A stretch of DNA of 64,000 nucleotides from positions 1,116,001-1,180,000 of the forward strand of contig CAWADH010000008.1 of NCBI GenBank assembly GCA_963780795.1, written 5' to 3'. Made by a program: the position numbers and the translations under genes. Under the pieces are notes generated by a model. It was not told the origin of the DNA. It was given only the letters and a program-made list of their open reading frames with translations, and did no database searches. Shown here piece by piece: positions 27,435 through 37,060 of the stretch (its first letter is position 1; each line of letters starts with the position of its first letter). This stretch comes from DATJGR01 sp963780795. GTDB lineage: Bacteria; Pseudomonadota; Gammaproteobacteria; Pseudomonadales; Azotimanducaceae.

Positions 27435-29606
27435 TCAGAACAGGGTCCGATATCCGAGACGGAAGTAGTAACCCACGATGTCCATCTGCTGCATCTGCGT
27501 TTGCGAATCGCGCTGCGTCTTGTCGTAACCCGCCTCGAATTCGAGATAGGTGCTACGCGTCGGCCGGTAGTCGAGCCGCAGCGACGGCGCAACGGTCCAC
27601 TGCGAGTCGCCGCTACTGGTGAAATCTCGGTAGTCGACTCTTATGCGTGGATAGAACTGCCACGCGCTCCGGAACGTGAAACGGTTGTTCCAATAGACCG
27701 AACTCACCCGCGAGTCGTCTCCGTCTGCATAGCGCAGGTACAGCGCTGAGTAGGTCTGACTGCCGAAAATCTCGTCGAAACGAAAGCGCAGGGTGTAGTA
27801 GTAGTCCTGCTGCGACGGAATGGCGGCGACGTTGCCCGATGCCTGCGTCTGCGCATAGTCGGAATACGAAACGTCGGAGCCGATCTGAAATCGCGGCGAG
27901 ATCTCCTTGTCGAAGCCGACGGTCGCCAACGTGAGCGTCGAGGTGCGATCGTCGGCCAGTTGCTGTATCTGTTGATCGGTGTACGTATTCTCGAGGTCGC
28001 CGAGGTTGTTTACGCCCTGCCCGATCAACGCATTCTCGGTCGTGATGTAGGGGCTGCGGCGATGATCGAACGTGGCATACGACGTCAGGCCGTTTTCGAA
28101 GCGAAGATTCAACATGACATATGAAGTATTCAGCGTCTTGTGGAAAGTGTCGTAGTCGAGCAGCGAAAACGCCGACATGTTGTTGCGGAAGTAACGCGTT
28201 TCCATCCCCACCGCGCGCCGGTCGAGCAGGCCGTCCGCCTGCTGCTCGATGTAGAACGGCGCGAACTCCCACATTCCGTCCGCAAGCGAAATTTCCGCGT
28301 TTACACCATAGAGCGGTCGATCCGTGCTGAAGGCGTTGCTGCTGTAATCGACCGCATAGCCGCCGATGGCCCCGACCTTCAGCCAGGAAGACACGTTGTA
28401 CCGGATCTGCGCGCCGTCGTAGCGGCCCAGTACGCCGTTGCTCTGCTGCGATTGCCGGCCGACGCGCACGTCCACCCCCCAATCGATCTGTTGGGCCTCG
28501 AGATAAGCCGTCGACATCTGATACGTGCTGTCCCCATCGGGACCGAAATCGTATAGACCGTTGGTCGACACGCGCATGCCGAGGTCGAGGCTCGGCGATC
28601 GGCGGTCGACGATGAGGTCTGCGTTGGTGAACATGCCGTCGACACCAGTAACCGCCTTGTCGTCGTTCACCGCTATTTCGTTGCGCTGGTAGAACTGCGA
28701 AACGTTGCCCACCACCGTCCACACGCCCCCACTGGGTTCCGGCTTGATCAGTTTTTTCTTTACCGGCAGGTTGCGGGTCAATAAACCGGAGAGACGCTGA
28801 CGAATCCGCGGCGCGGCTTCGGAGTCGGGATATTCGACCAGAAACTGTTCGTAGATGACCTTCGCCTGTGCATCCTGGTGGTTGCGCTCGCGCGCGGTCG
28901 CGAGCATTTCGAGCGCTTCCTGGCGCGTCGCGGTATCGGTCGATTGCGAAGCCTTCGTGTACAGCGCGATCGCGCGTGGGTAGTCCTGGCTCATCGCGGC
29001 CTGACGCCCTTCGTCGAGCGCCTGCCTGTACGCATCCGCCGACTCCCCGGCCACGCCGGGCTCGTCCGGTGAATTCGACGCCGCATTCGTCTCGCTCAAT
29101 CCAACGCTGGCAGGGAGGCCCGGTTCGCCGCGTGATTGCGAAGCGATAGCGGGTGCGCCAACGGATTCCTCCCTGATCGGTTGCGGCGCCTGAGCGACTT
29201 CCGGCTCGCTCAAGCCAGCCGCTTTCGTCAACCGGATCGCAATGCGCCGGTTGTCCGGTTGCGGCAACACTTCGATGGTCATCGGTGAAATGAGGCTCAC
29301 TGACAGCTTGTATCCGCCGGCGCCGCTGCCTTCGACGGAGACATGTTCTATCGGGCCGAGGTCACCGGCGTAGTTCTCGTCCTTCTGATCGAACTGCGCG
29401 GACAATGTCGATCCCCGCAGCCGGATCTCGATCCCGTCCGGCTTGATCTCCTGCGCCGTCGTTCGGACGCTGTCGATGAATGCGAATTCGACGACGAGGC
29501 TGCTGCCTGACTGCTCGGTGATCCGGGCGGTCTGATACGGCGACGCGCCGTATACGGTGCCGTTCCAGAGGAGTACGGAAGCGAGGCAAACGCGGGCGAT
29601 TATCAT
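27435..29606 (-). CDS. Outer-membrane beta-barrel with AMIN-like and TPR periplasmic domains (multiheme locus)
   Basis: The 723-residue protein has a signal peptide (MIIARVCLASVLLWNGTVYG), then a beta domain of AMIN type (residues 22-130, LVVEFAFIDSV, RIAIRLTKA). Next come an Ala/Pro linker and a TPR-like region (about 190-280, ADAYRQALDEGRQAAMSQDY). A roughly 420-residue C-terminal part of alternating aromatic strands ends in YYFRLGYRTLF, with terminal Phe as required for barrel assembly. It lies downstream of two multiheme cytochrome genes on the same strand. By analogy with porin-cytochrome conduits it could house electron carriers in the outer membrane. The sequence does not visibly match MtrB, so this is inference. 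Confidence 0.7.
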   Translation of the reverse strand: MIIARVCLASVLLWNGTVYGASPYQTARITEQSGSSLVVEFAFIDSVRTTAQEIKPDGIEIRLRGSTLSAQFDQKDENYAGDLGPIEHVSVEGSGAGGYKLSVSLISPMTIEVLPQPDNRRIAIRLTKAAGLSEPEVAQAPQPIREESVGAPAIASQSRGEPGLPASVGLSETNAASNSPDEPGVAGESADAYRQALDEGRQAAMSQDYPRAIALYTKASQSTDTATRQEALEMLATARERNHQDAQAKVIYEQFLVEYPDSEAAPRIRQRLSGLLTRNLPVKKKLIKPEPSGGVWTVVGNVSQFYQRNEIAVNDDKAVTGVDGMFTNADLIVDRRSPSLDLGMRVSTNGLYDFGPDGDSTYQMSTAYLEAQQIDWGVDVRVGRQSQQSNGVLGRYDGAQIRYNVSSWLKVGAIGGYAVDYSSNAFSTDRPLYGVNAEISLADGMWEFAPFYIEQQADGLLDRRAVGMETRYFRNNMSAFSLLDYDTFHKTLNTSYVMLNLRFENGLTSYATFDHRRSPYITTENALIGQGVNNLGDLENTYTDQQIQQLADDRTSTLTLATVGFDKEISPRFQIGSDVSYSDYAQTQASGNVAAIPSQQDYYYTLRFRFDEIFGSQTYSALYLRYADGDDSRVSSVYWNNRFTFRSAWQFYPRIRVDYRDFTSSGDSQWTVAPSLRLDYRPTRSTYLEFEAGYDKTQRDSQTQMQQMDIVGYYFRLGYRTLF

Positions 29607-29676
29607 CTAACCAATTGCCGCTGGCGCGACGCCGTCCGGCGCGAGCGCACGCCTGCGCGACAGCCCGAATCGCCGT

Positions 29677-30690
29677 TCACAACGCCGGCTTCCATGCGAG
29701 CGTCGAATGACATTCGTTGCATTCCGCCGTCGTCGGGATGTGGCCGGCGTTCTTACCCGTCGCGCGCGTGCCGTCGTGGCACGACGAACACGAGCCCAGC
29801 ACATGAGCGTGATCGACGGTGACGACGGGTTTGAACGTTACCGTCGAGTGGCATGCCTCGCACACATTGTCGGTCGGAATGTGATTTGCGTTCTTGCCGG
29901 TCGACCGCACGCCGTCGTGGCACTGCGCGCAGCCGCTGACGATGCCGGCGTGATCGAACACCGCCGGCTTCCACGCGAGCGTCGAGTGACATGCGTTGCA
30001 CTCTTCCGTTGTCGGTAGGTGGTTCGGCGCTTTGCCTGTTGCGATCGTGCCGTTGTGGCAGCTCGAACAACTGCCGATGACGTGTGCGTGGTCGACAACC
30101 GTCACCGGTTTCCAGAAGTTCGTCGTATGGCAGTCCTCGCAGACGTTGTCGGTGAGGATGTGTTTTGGACCTTTACCCGTGGCCGTGGAACCGTTGTGGC
30201 AGCGAACACAGTTGTCGACGATGCCGGCGTGGTTGAACGCGACGGTCGTCCAAGAATACGTGTTGTGGCACTGCTCGCAGTCGTCGGAGGTCGGCGGGTG
30301 ATTGACAGGTTTCGGATTCGCATACGTGCCGTTGTGACACGACTGACAGGTGCCGACGACCTCTTCGTGATCGACGACCGGCACCGAATTCCAGCTCATC
30401 GTCGTCGTGTGGCATGCCTCGCAGACGGCCGTGGTCAGCATGTGACGCGGCGACTTGGCGGAGTTCGCGACGCGGTTGCTGCCGTCGTGACAGCCCGCGC
30501 ACGTACGCGGCGTTCCTTTGAATACGCCACGGATGTGGCACGACTCGCAGTCCACGTTGCGGTGCAAGCCGTCGAGTTCGAAGCCGGTGGTGAAGTGATC
30601 GAACGGCACGCCAGGCGCCGCAGCCGCGTAAACGAGCGTCGGAGTGGCAAGCAGCAAGAGCAGCCAGCAGATGCCTTTGCCGACGTTCAT
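29677..30690 (-). CDS. Periplasmic 13-heme c-type cytochrome
   Basis: The 337-residue protein starts at ATG 30690 with the signal peptide MNVGKGICWLLLLLATPTLV ending YAAAA. It contains 13 CX2CH heme-attachment motifs (CESCH, CAGCH, CEACH, CQSCH and so on to CNECH). They occur in a regular repeat: CHST, WKP, DHA, C-X2-CH-DG, ATGK, HIPT. The repeat alternates His-rich DHA and HIPT segments that probably supply distal ligands. The gene begins 5 bases after the 21-heme cytochrome stop, in one operon. Its role is electron transfer in the periplasm. The repeat resembles that of the giant cytochrome at 37061, suggesting common origin. Confidence 0.88.
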   Translation of the reverse strand: MNVGKGICWLLLLLATPTLVYAAAAPGVPFDHFTTGFELDGLHRNVDCESCHIRGVFKGTPRTCAGCHDGSNRVANSAKSPRHMLTTAVCEACHTTTMSWNSVPVVDHEEVVGTCQSCHNGTYANPKPVNHPPTSDDCEQCHNTYSWTTVAFNHAGIVDNCVRCHNGSTATGKGPKHILTDNVCEDCHTTNFWKPVTVVDHAHVIGSCSSCHNGTIATGKAPNHLPTTEECNACHSTLAWKPAVFDHAGIVSGCAQCHDGVRSTGKNANHIPTDNVCEACHSTVTFKPVVTVDHAHVLGSCSSCHDGTRATGKNAGHIPTTAECNECHSTLAWKPAL

Positions 30691-30695
30691 CACGC

Positions 30696-32255
30696 TCACC
30701 TGTTCAGCAAACTGCGATCGGCAAACGATTCGGTTGTGTGACATCGGCTGCAATCCGTACCGAACCTGCCGTCGTGCTTGTCGTCCCTTGCGTGGCAGCT
30801 GATACACGCTCGCGACACTCTAACTTTGTCGGTAATTGCAGCCTTGTGACACGCTGCACATTCCAGATCGCGATGTCCGCCCGTCAGCGGATATGTGGTC
30901 TGTGCGTCATGATCGAATTGCCAACGATCCCAACCGTTGGGGTTGTGGCAGGTGCCACACGCTTTCCCGAACGCGCCTTTGTGATAGTCGCGATCCGCGT
31001 GGCAATCGCCGCATACCTGCGACACGCCCGTGAAGTCGAGCTTCGAATGGCACGCCTCGCACGCGGCTGATGCGTGAATGCCGATCAACGGAAACTTCGT
31101 GAACGCGTGGTCGAACGCCACCGAATGCCAGGTGACTTCGGAATGGCAACTCTCGCATGCGCGATAGCGACCGCCGTGCGGATCGTCCTTCTCGTGACAA
31201 CCTATGCACGTCTTCGGCAAGTCGTCGGTCAACGCCCCGCGATGGCAGCTTTCACAGCGCAACGGTCCGTGCGCTCCCTTCAACGCGAAGCCGGTTTTCG
31301 CAAGGTGGTCGAACTCGCTCTTCCACGTCGATTCGCCGTGGCAGTCCGCGCATTTGCTGCCGAAACGGCCGTGATGATGATCATCGGCGCTGTGGCAGCC
31401 GTTGCAGTCCTTCGGTGGCTTCTTGATCGCCATGTTGTCGAGGTGGCAGGCGCTGCAGACGAGCTCTTTGTGTCGTCCCACCAGCGCAAAGCCGGTTTGC
31501 TTGAAATGGTCGAACGCCGCTCCACTCCACTTGATCGTGTTGTGGCACGACGCGCAGTTCGTGCCGCGGCTCCCTTTGTGTACGTCGTCGGCGCTATGGC
31601 ACGAGACGCAGGTCTTCGCCAGACCTTTCCAAACTTCGTCGACGTGGCAACGCTTGCAGACAACCTCGATGTGCGCGCCGCGCAGATCGAACGCAGTCTT
31701 CGAATGATCGAAGCGAACGTCCGGCCATGCGCGCTCTTCACCATGGCAGCCGGCGCACTTTTCGCCGAGGCGCTTCATGTGCGGCTGCGCATCACCATGA
31801 CAGGCGACGCACTCAACCGGAGCTTCTCTAAGCGGCTTGCCTTGCGCGTGGCAGGTACCACAGTCACGACCGACGTGACCGCCGCGAAGCGGGAAATTCG
31901 TTCGATCGTGATCGAACGTCGAACGGTCGAGCCCGACGATGTCGGCGTCGCGACCCTTGTGCTCGGTGTGACAGTTCTTGCAGAGGAGCTGCGGCTGATC
32001 TTTCGTGATGCGTCCATGGAAACCCGTTAGCGACGTCACGTCGGAACGAATTTCCTTGTGGCATTCCATGCACAGCGCCGGCTGCTCGGCCGCCACGAAT
32101 GCGCGATGGCAATTCGAGCAGTCGCTTTCCAGGTCCGCATGCCCTTTGATCACCGGGCCTGGCATGACCAATCGTTCGAGATTCGCAGCAAATGAAAGCC
32201 CGGGCACGAACAACGTCAATATCAGCACGATGCGTGCCCGGCGAAGCAGTCTCAC
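30696..32255 (-). CDS. Periplasmic 21-heme c-type cytochrome
   Basis: The 519-residue protein has a signal peptide (RIVLILTLFVPGLSFA) and 21 CX2CH motifs, from CSNCH near residue 46 to CSRCH near the C-terminus. Repeat blocks follow the pattern FDHxxTxFxLxGxH, CxxCH, KxCxxCH, where the conserved His before each block are likely axial ligands. This resembles cytochrome c3/c7-type arrays. The start is GTG at 32253-32255, 5 bases after the stop of the membrane cytochrome gene, so the two are co-translated. It should shuttle electrons between that membrane protein and the downstream 13-heme protein or barrel. Confidence 0.88.
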   Translation of the reverse strand: MRLLRRARIVLILTLFVPGLSFAANLERLVMPGPVIKGHADLESDCSNCHRAFVAAEQPALCMECHKEIRSDVTSLTGFHGRITKDQPQLLCKNCHTEHKGRDADIVGLDRSTFDHDRTNFPLRGGHVGRDCGTCHAQGKPLREAPVECVACHGDAQPHMKRLGEKCAGCHGEERAWPDVRFDHSKTAFDLRGAHIEVVCKRCHVDEVWKGLAKTCVSCHSADDVHKGSRGTNCASCHNTIKWSGAAFDHFKQTGFALVGRHKELVCSACHLDNMAIKKPPKDCNGCHSADDHHHGRFGSKCADCHGESTWKSEFDHLAKTGFALKGAHGPLRCESCHRGALTDDLPKTCIGCHEKDDPHGGRYRACESCHSEVTWHSVAFDHAFTKFPLIGIHASAACEACHSKLDFTGVSQVCGDCHADRDYHKGAFGKACGTCHNPNGWDRWQFDHDAQTTYPLTGGHRDLECAACHKAAITDKVRVSRACISCHARDDKHDGRFGTDCSRCHTTESFADRSLLNR

Positions 32256-32260
32256 GATTG

Positions 32261-33286
32261 TCAGTACATGTGAACCGCGACGATGTGCACGATAACTGCA
32301 ACCACGAGCACGACGAAGAGCGGATAGTGGACGACGTGCCAGATCGAGAACAGGCGTTCGAACATCAGAAACTGCGCAAATTTTCGCAACTTTTCCAGAC
32401 GACCCGCGGCGTACCGCCGACTGTTAGATTCCAGGCGCGCGCGTTCACGCGCAACGATCGGCGAAGACTTCGCGGCTTCGTCCAGCGCATGGCGCAATTT
32501 CATTCGAATACGAAGGAAGGCCCACCGAGTTGTGACGCCCGTCAACATCGCGGCACCCATGCCCGGCTCGAGCCTCCCGGTCGGCGACAATAACGGGCGC
32601 TCGACTCGCGCCAGGTCTTCCATGATGGTCGGCAGAAATTGCGAGAAGACCGAGCCTTTGTCGCGGATCTGGACGAAATCGCGCTGCAGTTCGTCCAGGC
32701 TCGCCTTGTGTCCATACAGGCCGTGGTGGATGCGCGCATAGAAGTAGCGTCCGAAGAATCCGGACAAGGAAACGATCAGCGTGCACAGCAGCACCGTCTC
32801 GCTGTTGAACGAGCCGAGACTGAAATTGCAATGAAAAACCACGAGAATCGGCCCAATGACGCCGAACAGCATGTGCACGCGAAACCAGTACCGGATCGGT
32901 CCAAGGTTGCGGAATGCGCGCGCGCGTTTGCGCGCAGGATACAGAAGCAGCAAGGCCATCAGAGTCGTACCGATGATTCCAAGCGCATAACCGACACCGA
33001 ACTTGGCCGAGATGTAGTGCTGGTCTCTCACCTCCCAGCCCCACCATAAGACGAGCGCGCACAACGTGTAGAACACGAATGCGCCGAGCTTCATCCACAA
33101 CGGATCTCTTATGTCTGCGTTCGTGGTCGCCGGAGTTTGAACGCTCGCCGGCGCCTCACGACGAGGAGCCGCGCGTACAGCGCTGGTTGCGCGTACGCGG
33201 TCGTCGCGTTGGCCCGAGCCGCGCGCAGGCGTGCGCGACGCGAGGTCGATGATCGGATTGTCGATGGCGGAAGGGGTTTGCTTCAT
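32261..33286 (-). CDS. Membrane protein resembling a b-type cytochrome/ferric-reductase-like domain
   Basis: The 341-residue protein has a Pro/Arg-rich cytoplasmic N-terminus of about 70 residues, then four to six membrane spans (MKLGAFVFYTLCALVLWWGW, ALGIIGTTLMALLLLY, HMLFGVIGPILVVFH, VLLCTLIVSLSGFFGRYF). A soluble middle follows, then a final span with His on both sides (HVVHYPLFVVLVVAVIVHIV). Paired His in HMLFGVIGPILVVFH and in the last helix could ligate b-type hemes. The gene starts the minus-strand cytochrome operon and faces the Fe-S/FAD oxidoreductase at 33451, a likely electron donor. ATG 33286 has an AAGG directly before it, so the exact start is uncertain. Confidence 0.65.
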   Translation of the reverse strand: MKQTPSAIDNPIIDLASRTPARGSGQRDDRVRATSAVRAAPRREAPASVQTPATTNADIRDPLWMKLGAFVFYTLCALVLWWGWEVRDQHYISAKFGVGYALGIIGTTLMALLLLYPARKRARAFRNLGPIRYWFRVHMLFGVIGPILVVFHCNFSLGSFNSETVLLCTLIVSLSGFFGRYFYARIHHGLYGHKASLDELQRDFVQIRDKGSVFSQFLPTIMEDLARVERPLLSPTGRLEPGMGAAMLTGVTTRWAFLRIRMKLRHALDEAAKSSPIVARERARLESNSRRYAAGRLEKLRKFAQFLMFERLFSIWHVVHYPLFVVLVVAVIVHIVAVHMY

Positions 33287-33450
33287 CCTTGAATCGCATG
33301 ACGCACTAGCGCGAGAAGAATAGCCGCCTCGTTGAAAAGTTGTGCGCGATTTCTCACATATTGGCAATCGTTGCGTTGTCGCAGACGAATTGCATTCCGA
33401 TAATGCGGTGCTGACTCGCGGCTTCGCAGCAGGATTGAGACTCAATACGG

Positions 33451-34785
33451 ATGATGAATTCGATCGACGAGCTGCTGCCGTATCTCTCATACGCCGTGCC
33501 ACTTGCCGTCATAGCTTTGATGGTGACGCTGCGCCGCGCCCGCAAGCACAGGCTGAACGCCGCTATTCATTTCGAATCCGTCGAGGCGGGTCTGTCGGCG
33601 CCGCCGTCTCTGCATCCCGTCATTGACCACCTGAAATGTATCGGTTGCGAATCGTGTGTTCACGCGTGCCCCGAGTACCCGGCACACAAGGTACTCGGCG
33701 TCATTCGCGGCAAAGCACATCTCGTTGGGCCGTCCGACTGCATCGGGCATGGCGCGTGCAAAACGGCATGCCCGGTCGACGCGATCCGCCTCGTGTTCGG
33801 CACCGCAGAGCGCGGCGTGGACATTCCGCAAGTGACGCCGACCTTCGAAACGAACGTACCTGGCATCTTCATCGCGGGCGAACTCGGCGGAATGGGTTTG
33901 ATTCGCAACGCGGTCGTGCAAGGCCAACAGGCGATCGAGAACATTGCCAAGACGGTGCTGACCAACGGTAAGCGTCAAGCAGGAACACACGACGTCGTCA
34001 TCATCGGCGCCGGCCCCGCAGGATTCGCCGCGACGCTTGCTGCGCACGAACAAAGCATTGATTACGTTACCGTCGAACAGGACCTTCTCGGTGGCACCGT
34101 CGCGCACTTTCCGCGCGGCAAACTCGTCATGACCGCGCCGGTGAAGCTCGCAATGGTCGGCTGGATGAGTTTCAAACACATCGACAAAGAAGAGCTGATG
34201 AAGTTCTGGAAGAACGCGGAGACCGAATCCGGGATACGCATCAACTACCAGGAACGCGTCGATGCGATCGACATTGACGGCAATGCGTTCATCGTTACGA
34301 CCACCAAGAAGAAGTACCGAACGCGTTCCGTACTGCTCGCGTTGGGTCGGCGCGGAACGCCGCGACAGCTCGGCGTTCCGGGCGAGGAACTGCCGAAGGT
34401 CGTCTACAGGTTGATCGAACCGGAACAGTACGCAGGCAAGCGAGTGCTCGTGGTGGGTGGCGGCGACTCGGCGCTCGAAGCGGCGCTCGCCGTTTCAGAT
34501 GCGCCGGACGCCAAAGTCACGCTTTCGTACCGTTCCGCCGCGTTCTCTCGAACGAAACTGCTCAACCGGCAACGCATCGACGCCGCGCACAGCGCCGGCA
34601 GGATCGATCTGAAACTACAGTCCAACGTCGTCGAAATTACGCCTCGGCACGTACTGCTCGAGGCGGAGAAAAGACCCGCAGAGGTCGCCAACGACGAAGT
34701 CATCGTCTGCGCAGGTGGCATCCTGCCAACGGATTTCCTGCGTCGCGTCGGCATTCACATCGAGACGAAATATGGCACGGAGTAG
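33451..34785 (+). CDS. Fe-S/FAD NAD(P)-dependent oxidoreductase, membrane anchored
   Basis: The 444-residue protein has an N-terminal membrane helix (YAVPLAVIALMVTL), then a ferredoxin-like part. The first motif is C63-X2-C66-X2-C69-X3-C73P. In the second, C97-X2-H100-X2-C103-X3-C107P, a His replaces one Cys. Two nucleotide-binding domains follow: VIIGAGPAGFAATLAAHEQ (FAD) and VLVVGGGDSALEAALA (NAD(P)H), as in thioredoxin-reductase-fold proteins but without the redox CXXC. It should take electrons from NAD(P)H and pass them through FAD and iron-sulfur clusters to the membrane cytochrome encoded divergently at 33286. The next gene overlaps its end by 14 bases. Confidence 0.82.
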   Translation: MMNSIDELLPYLSYAVPLAVIALMVTLRRARKHRLNAAIHFESVEAGLSAPPSLHPVIDHLKCIGCESCVHACPEYPAHKVLGVIRGKAHLVGPSDCIGHGACKTACPVDAIRLVFGTAERGVDIPQVTPTFETNVPGIFIAGELGGMGLIRNAVVQGQQAIENIAKTVLTNGKRQAGTHDVVIIGAGPAGFAATLAAHEQSIDYVTVEQDLLGGTVAHFPRGKLVMTAPVKLAMVGWMSFKHIDKEELMKFWKNAETESGIRINYQERVDAIDIDGNAFIVTTTKKKYRTRSVLLALGRRGTPRQLGVPGEELPKVVYRLIEPEQYAGKRVLVVGGGDSALEAALAVSDAPDAKVTLSYRSAAFSRTKLLNRQRIDAAHSAGRIDLKLQSNVVEITPRHVLLEAEKRPAEVANDEVIVCAGGILPTDFLRRVGIHIETKYGTE

Positions 34786-36727
34786 CCACCCGAAATTCGT
34801 GCTGGCACTCGCGATCGGATTTGCGATCGCGCTGGCTACGCCAAATGCGAGCGCCGTCGAGCGCGCGTTCGCGGAAATCGATGCAAGCGTCGTACAGGGC
34901 AACTATGCAAAAGCGCGGCGACTACTCGACGAGATGGCGCAGGGCGGCGATACCGAAGCGATGTACCGACTCGCGAACCTGTATCGCGCCGGCGTCGGAA
35001 TTCCGCAGGATCTGAAGGAGAGTGCACGCCTGTACGAACAGGCGGCAACTGCCGGACATGTCCCCTCACAATACATGGTGGGACAGTGCTACGAACGCGG
35101 GATCGGCGTTCCGAGCGATGTCGTCAAAGCGGGCGAGTGGTACACGCGTGCAGCCCGTGCCGGAGACACTCGCGCGCTGGAGCGAATGCAAAGCCTTTCG
35201 CAAAAACCAGGCGATCTGCTGACGATCGTCGCGATGCCGGACGAAGACGCGGTGCTCGGCCAACTGACCGGGCGCGACCTGGCAATCGCTGATGAGCAGG
35301 GTCAGACGCTGCTCATGGCCGCAGCTGCCGCCGGCCACACACGCGTCGTCGCCTTTTTGCTCGGCGCCCATCTCGATGTGAACCAACGCGATCGCGCCGA
35401 ACGAACCGCGCTGTTCTACGCCGCTGAGCAGGGTCGCGATTCCGTCATCGAAGCATTGCTCGACGCAGGTGCGAATCCGAACGTTGCGGACCGCAACGGC
35501 GATACGCCACTGCACGTCGCGATCGCACATCGGCGGCAAAGTGTGGTCGCGCAGCTGACGCGCCACGGCGCGAACCTCGGGGCGCGCAACGCCGCAGGGT
35601 GGACCGCGGCACAGCTCGCACAGGCCAAGGGCGTCGCGGCCGACCCTTCGAAGGCCGCGCCAACCGAATCGCTCGATCCAGCCGCGCGTCTCGCGGGCCT
35701 GCGCAAAGACAAACGGTTCGACGGCTGGCCGGATCTCAGCGTCGCCGCATGGAGCGGCGATCTGAAGTTGGTCGAGCTGCTGATGGTCAACGCCGACGTA
35801 AACGTGCGCGACACACTTGGACAGACCGCGCTCAGTCGCGCGGTGGACCAGGGACACGCAGAAGTCGTTGCAGCACTGCTCGGGCACGGCGCCAAAGACG
35901 ACTCGACCCTGCCCGGCCGGCAGACATCGCTGCAGATCGCCATCGAAAAGAACTACGACACGATCGCCTTCGCGCTGCTCGCAGCGGGCGCGCCGACCGA
36001 TACGGTCGACGCACAAGGTCGCTTTGCGCTTGGGCTCGCTGCGACTCGCGTAAACGCGGACATGACCTCGCGTCTGCTCGAACACCACGCGGATCCGAAT
36101 GTCCGCGGCGCCGGTGGGCGTACCGCGCTGATGATCGCGGCGGAGTCCGGCGCAGCCGAGTCGGTTCGCAGTCTGCTGGGGCACGGCGCTTACGCGACGC
36201 TTGCCGACGAACGCGGCCGCACCGCGCTCTGGTATGCGTCCGGGAGCATCGATTCGAAGGATGTGATTCTGCTTCTGACGGCGCTGAAGCCGGTGCCTGC
36301 CACGGAGAAATTCGCTGCAGATTCATCGGGCGTAACACCCCTTCATAGGGCAGTCAGCGCACACGCCGCGGAGTCGGTCGACGCACTGCTGAAGGACGGC
36401 CACAATCCCAACGTCGCCACGAGTGCAGCATCGACGCCGCTGCACCTTGCAGCGATCGACGGCGATATCGCGTCGGCTACGCTGCTGACGGCAGCGGGTG
36501 CCCACCTCGACAGCCGCGATTCACAAGGCAACACACCGTTGTTCCGCGCCACGAGCGCCCGTCACTTCGAAATGGCGAAGTATCTGCTGCAGCAAGGAGC
36601 CGACGCACGAATCCGCAACTCGAATTCAGCCAGCGCGTACGATCTCGCGCGCGATAATCCGGAACCGCAATGGGCCGCAATGTTCGACGAACACTCGCGT
36701 TCCGTTCTGTCGTTGCTCACGCAATAA
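34772..36727 (+). CDS. Exported Sel1/ankyrin-repeat protein
   Basis: The 651-residue protein begins with a signal peptide (FVLALAIGFAIALATPNASA). Sel1-type repeats come first (residues 30-135, DTEAMYRLANLYRAGVGIPQ and VPSQYMVGQCYERGIGVP). Then follow at least nine ankyrin repeats (GQTLLMAAAAAGHTRVVAFL, GDTPLHVAIAHRRQSVVAQL, GNTPLFRATSARHFEMAKYL). Both are protein-binding scaffolds. ATG 34772 lies inside the end of the oxidoreductase gene, so they are co-translated. A scaffold or assembly role for the periplasmic cytochromes is plausible from context only. Confidence 0.8.
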   Translation: MARSSHPKFVLALAIGFAIALATPNASAVERAFAEIDASVVQGNYAKARRLLDEMAQGGDTEAMYRLANLYRAGVGIPQDLKESARLYEQAATAGHVPSQYMVGQCYERGIGVPSDVVKAGEWYTRAARAGDTRALERMQSLSQKPGDLLTIVAMPDEDAVLGQLTGRDLAIADEQGQTLLMAAAAAGHTRVVAFLLGAHLDVNQRDRAERTALFYAAEQGRDSVIEALLDAGANPNVADRNGDTPLHVAIAHRRQSVVAQLTRHGANLGARNAAGWTAAQLAQAKGVAADPSKAAPTESLDPAARLAGLRKDKRFDGWPDLSVAAWSGDLKLVELLMVNADVNVRDTLGQTALSRAVDQGHAEVVAALLGHGAKDDSTLPGRQTSLQIAIEKNYDTIAFALLAAGAPTDTVDAQGRFALGLAATRVNADMTSRLLEHHADPNVRGAGGRTALMIAAESGAAESVRSLLGHGAYATLADERGRTALWYASGSIDSKDVILLLTALKPVPATEKFAADSSGVTPLHRAVSAHAAESVDALLKDGHNPNVATSAASTPLHLAAIDGDIASATLLTAAGAHLDSRDSQGNTPLFRATSARHFEMAKYLLQQGADARIRNSNSASAYDLARDNPEPQWAAMFDEHSRSVLSLLTQ

Positions 36728-37060
36728 CGACCGCTTGAACCCTCCCCTTCGCCCGCTCGTGAGGCCCCGGCGGCCAGATTGTTCCAAAAGGCGCAATTTT
36801 TCGGGGGTGAGGTTATTGCCACTTCGACTGGCAAAGACCAACTTAGTACCTACTCGAGTTATCGACGCTGGCGGCCAGCAACACCTCAGGAAACGCCAGC
36901 ATACCTATCGCGGCACATCCATGAAGGAACGGCAGGGCTGTGAATCACAACACATTAACTCTGTCGAACTTTTGAAAATCTCGACTTCGATCAGTGAAGG
37001 ACTCGAGCGCTTGCGCGCTATGAAACGCTGAATCAAGGGGTAGCACAGCTGTTCGGGCCG
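36728..37060 (+). other. Gap before the giant cytochrome
   Basis: I see no gene in these 333 bases. The only small structure is the inverted repeat TTGCCA/TGGCAA at 36816-36834. The space is large enough for a promoter of the cytochrome gene, but I could not pick a convincing -35/-10 pair. Confidence 0.4.
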
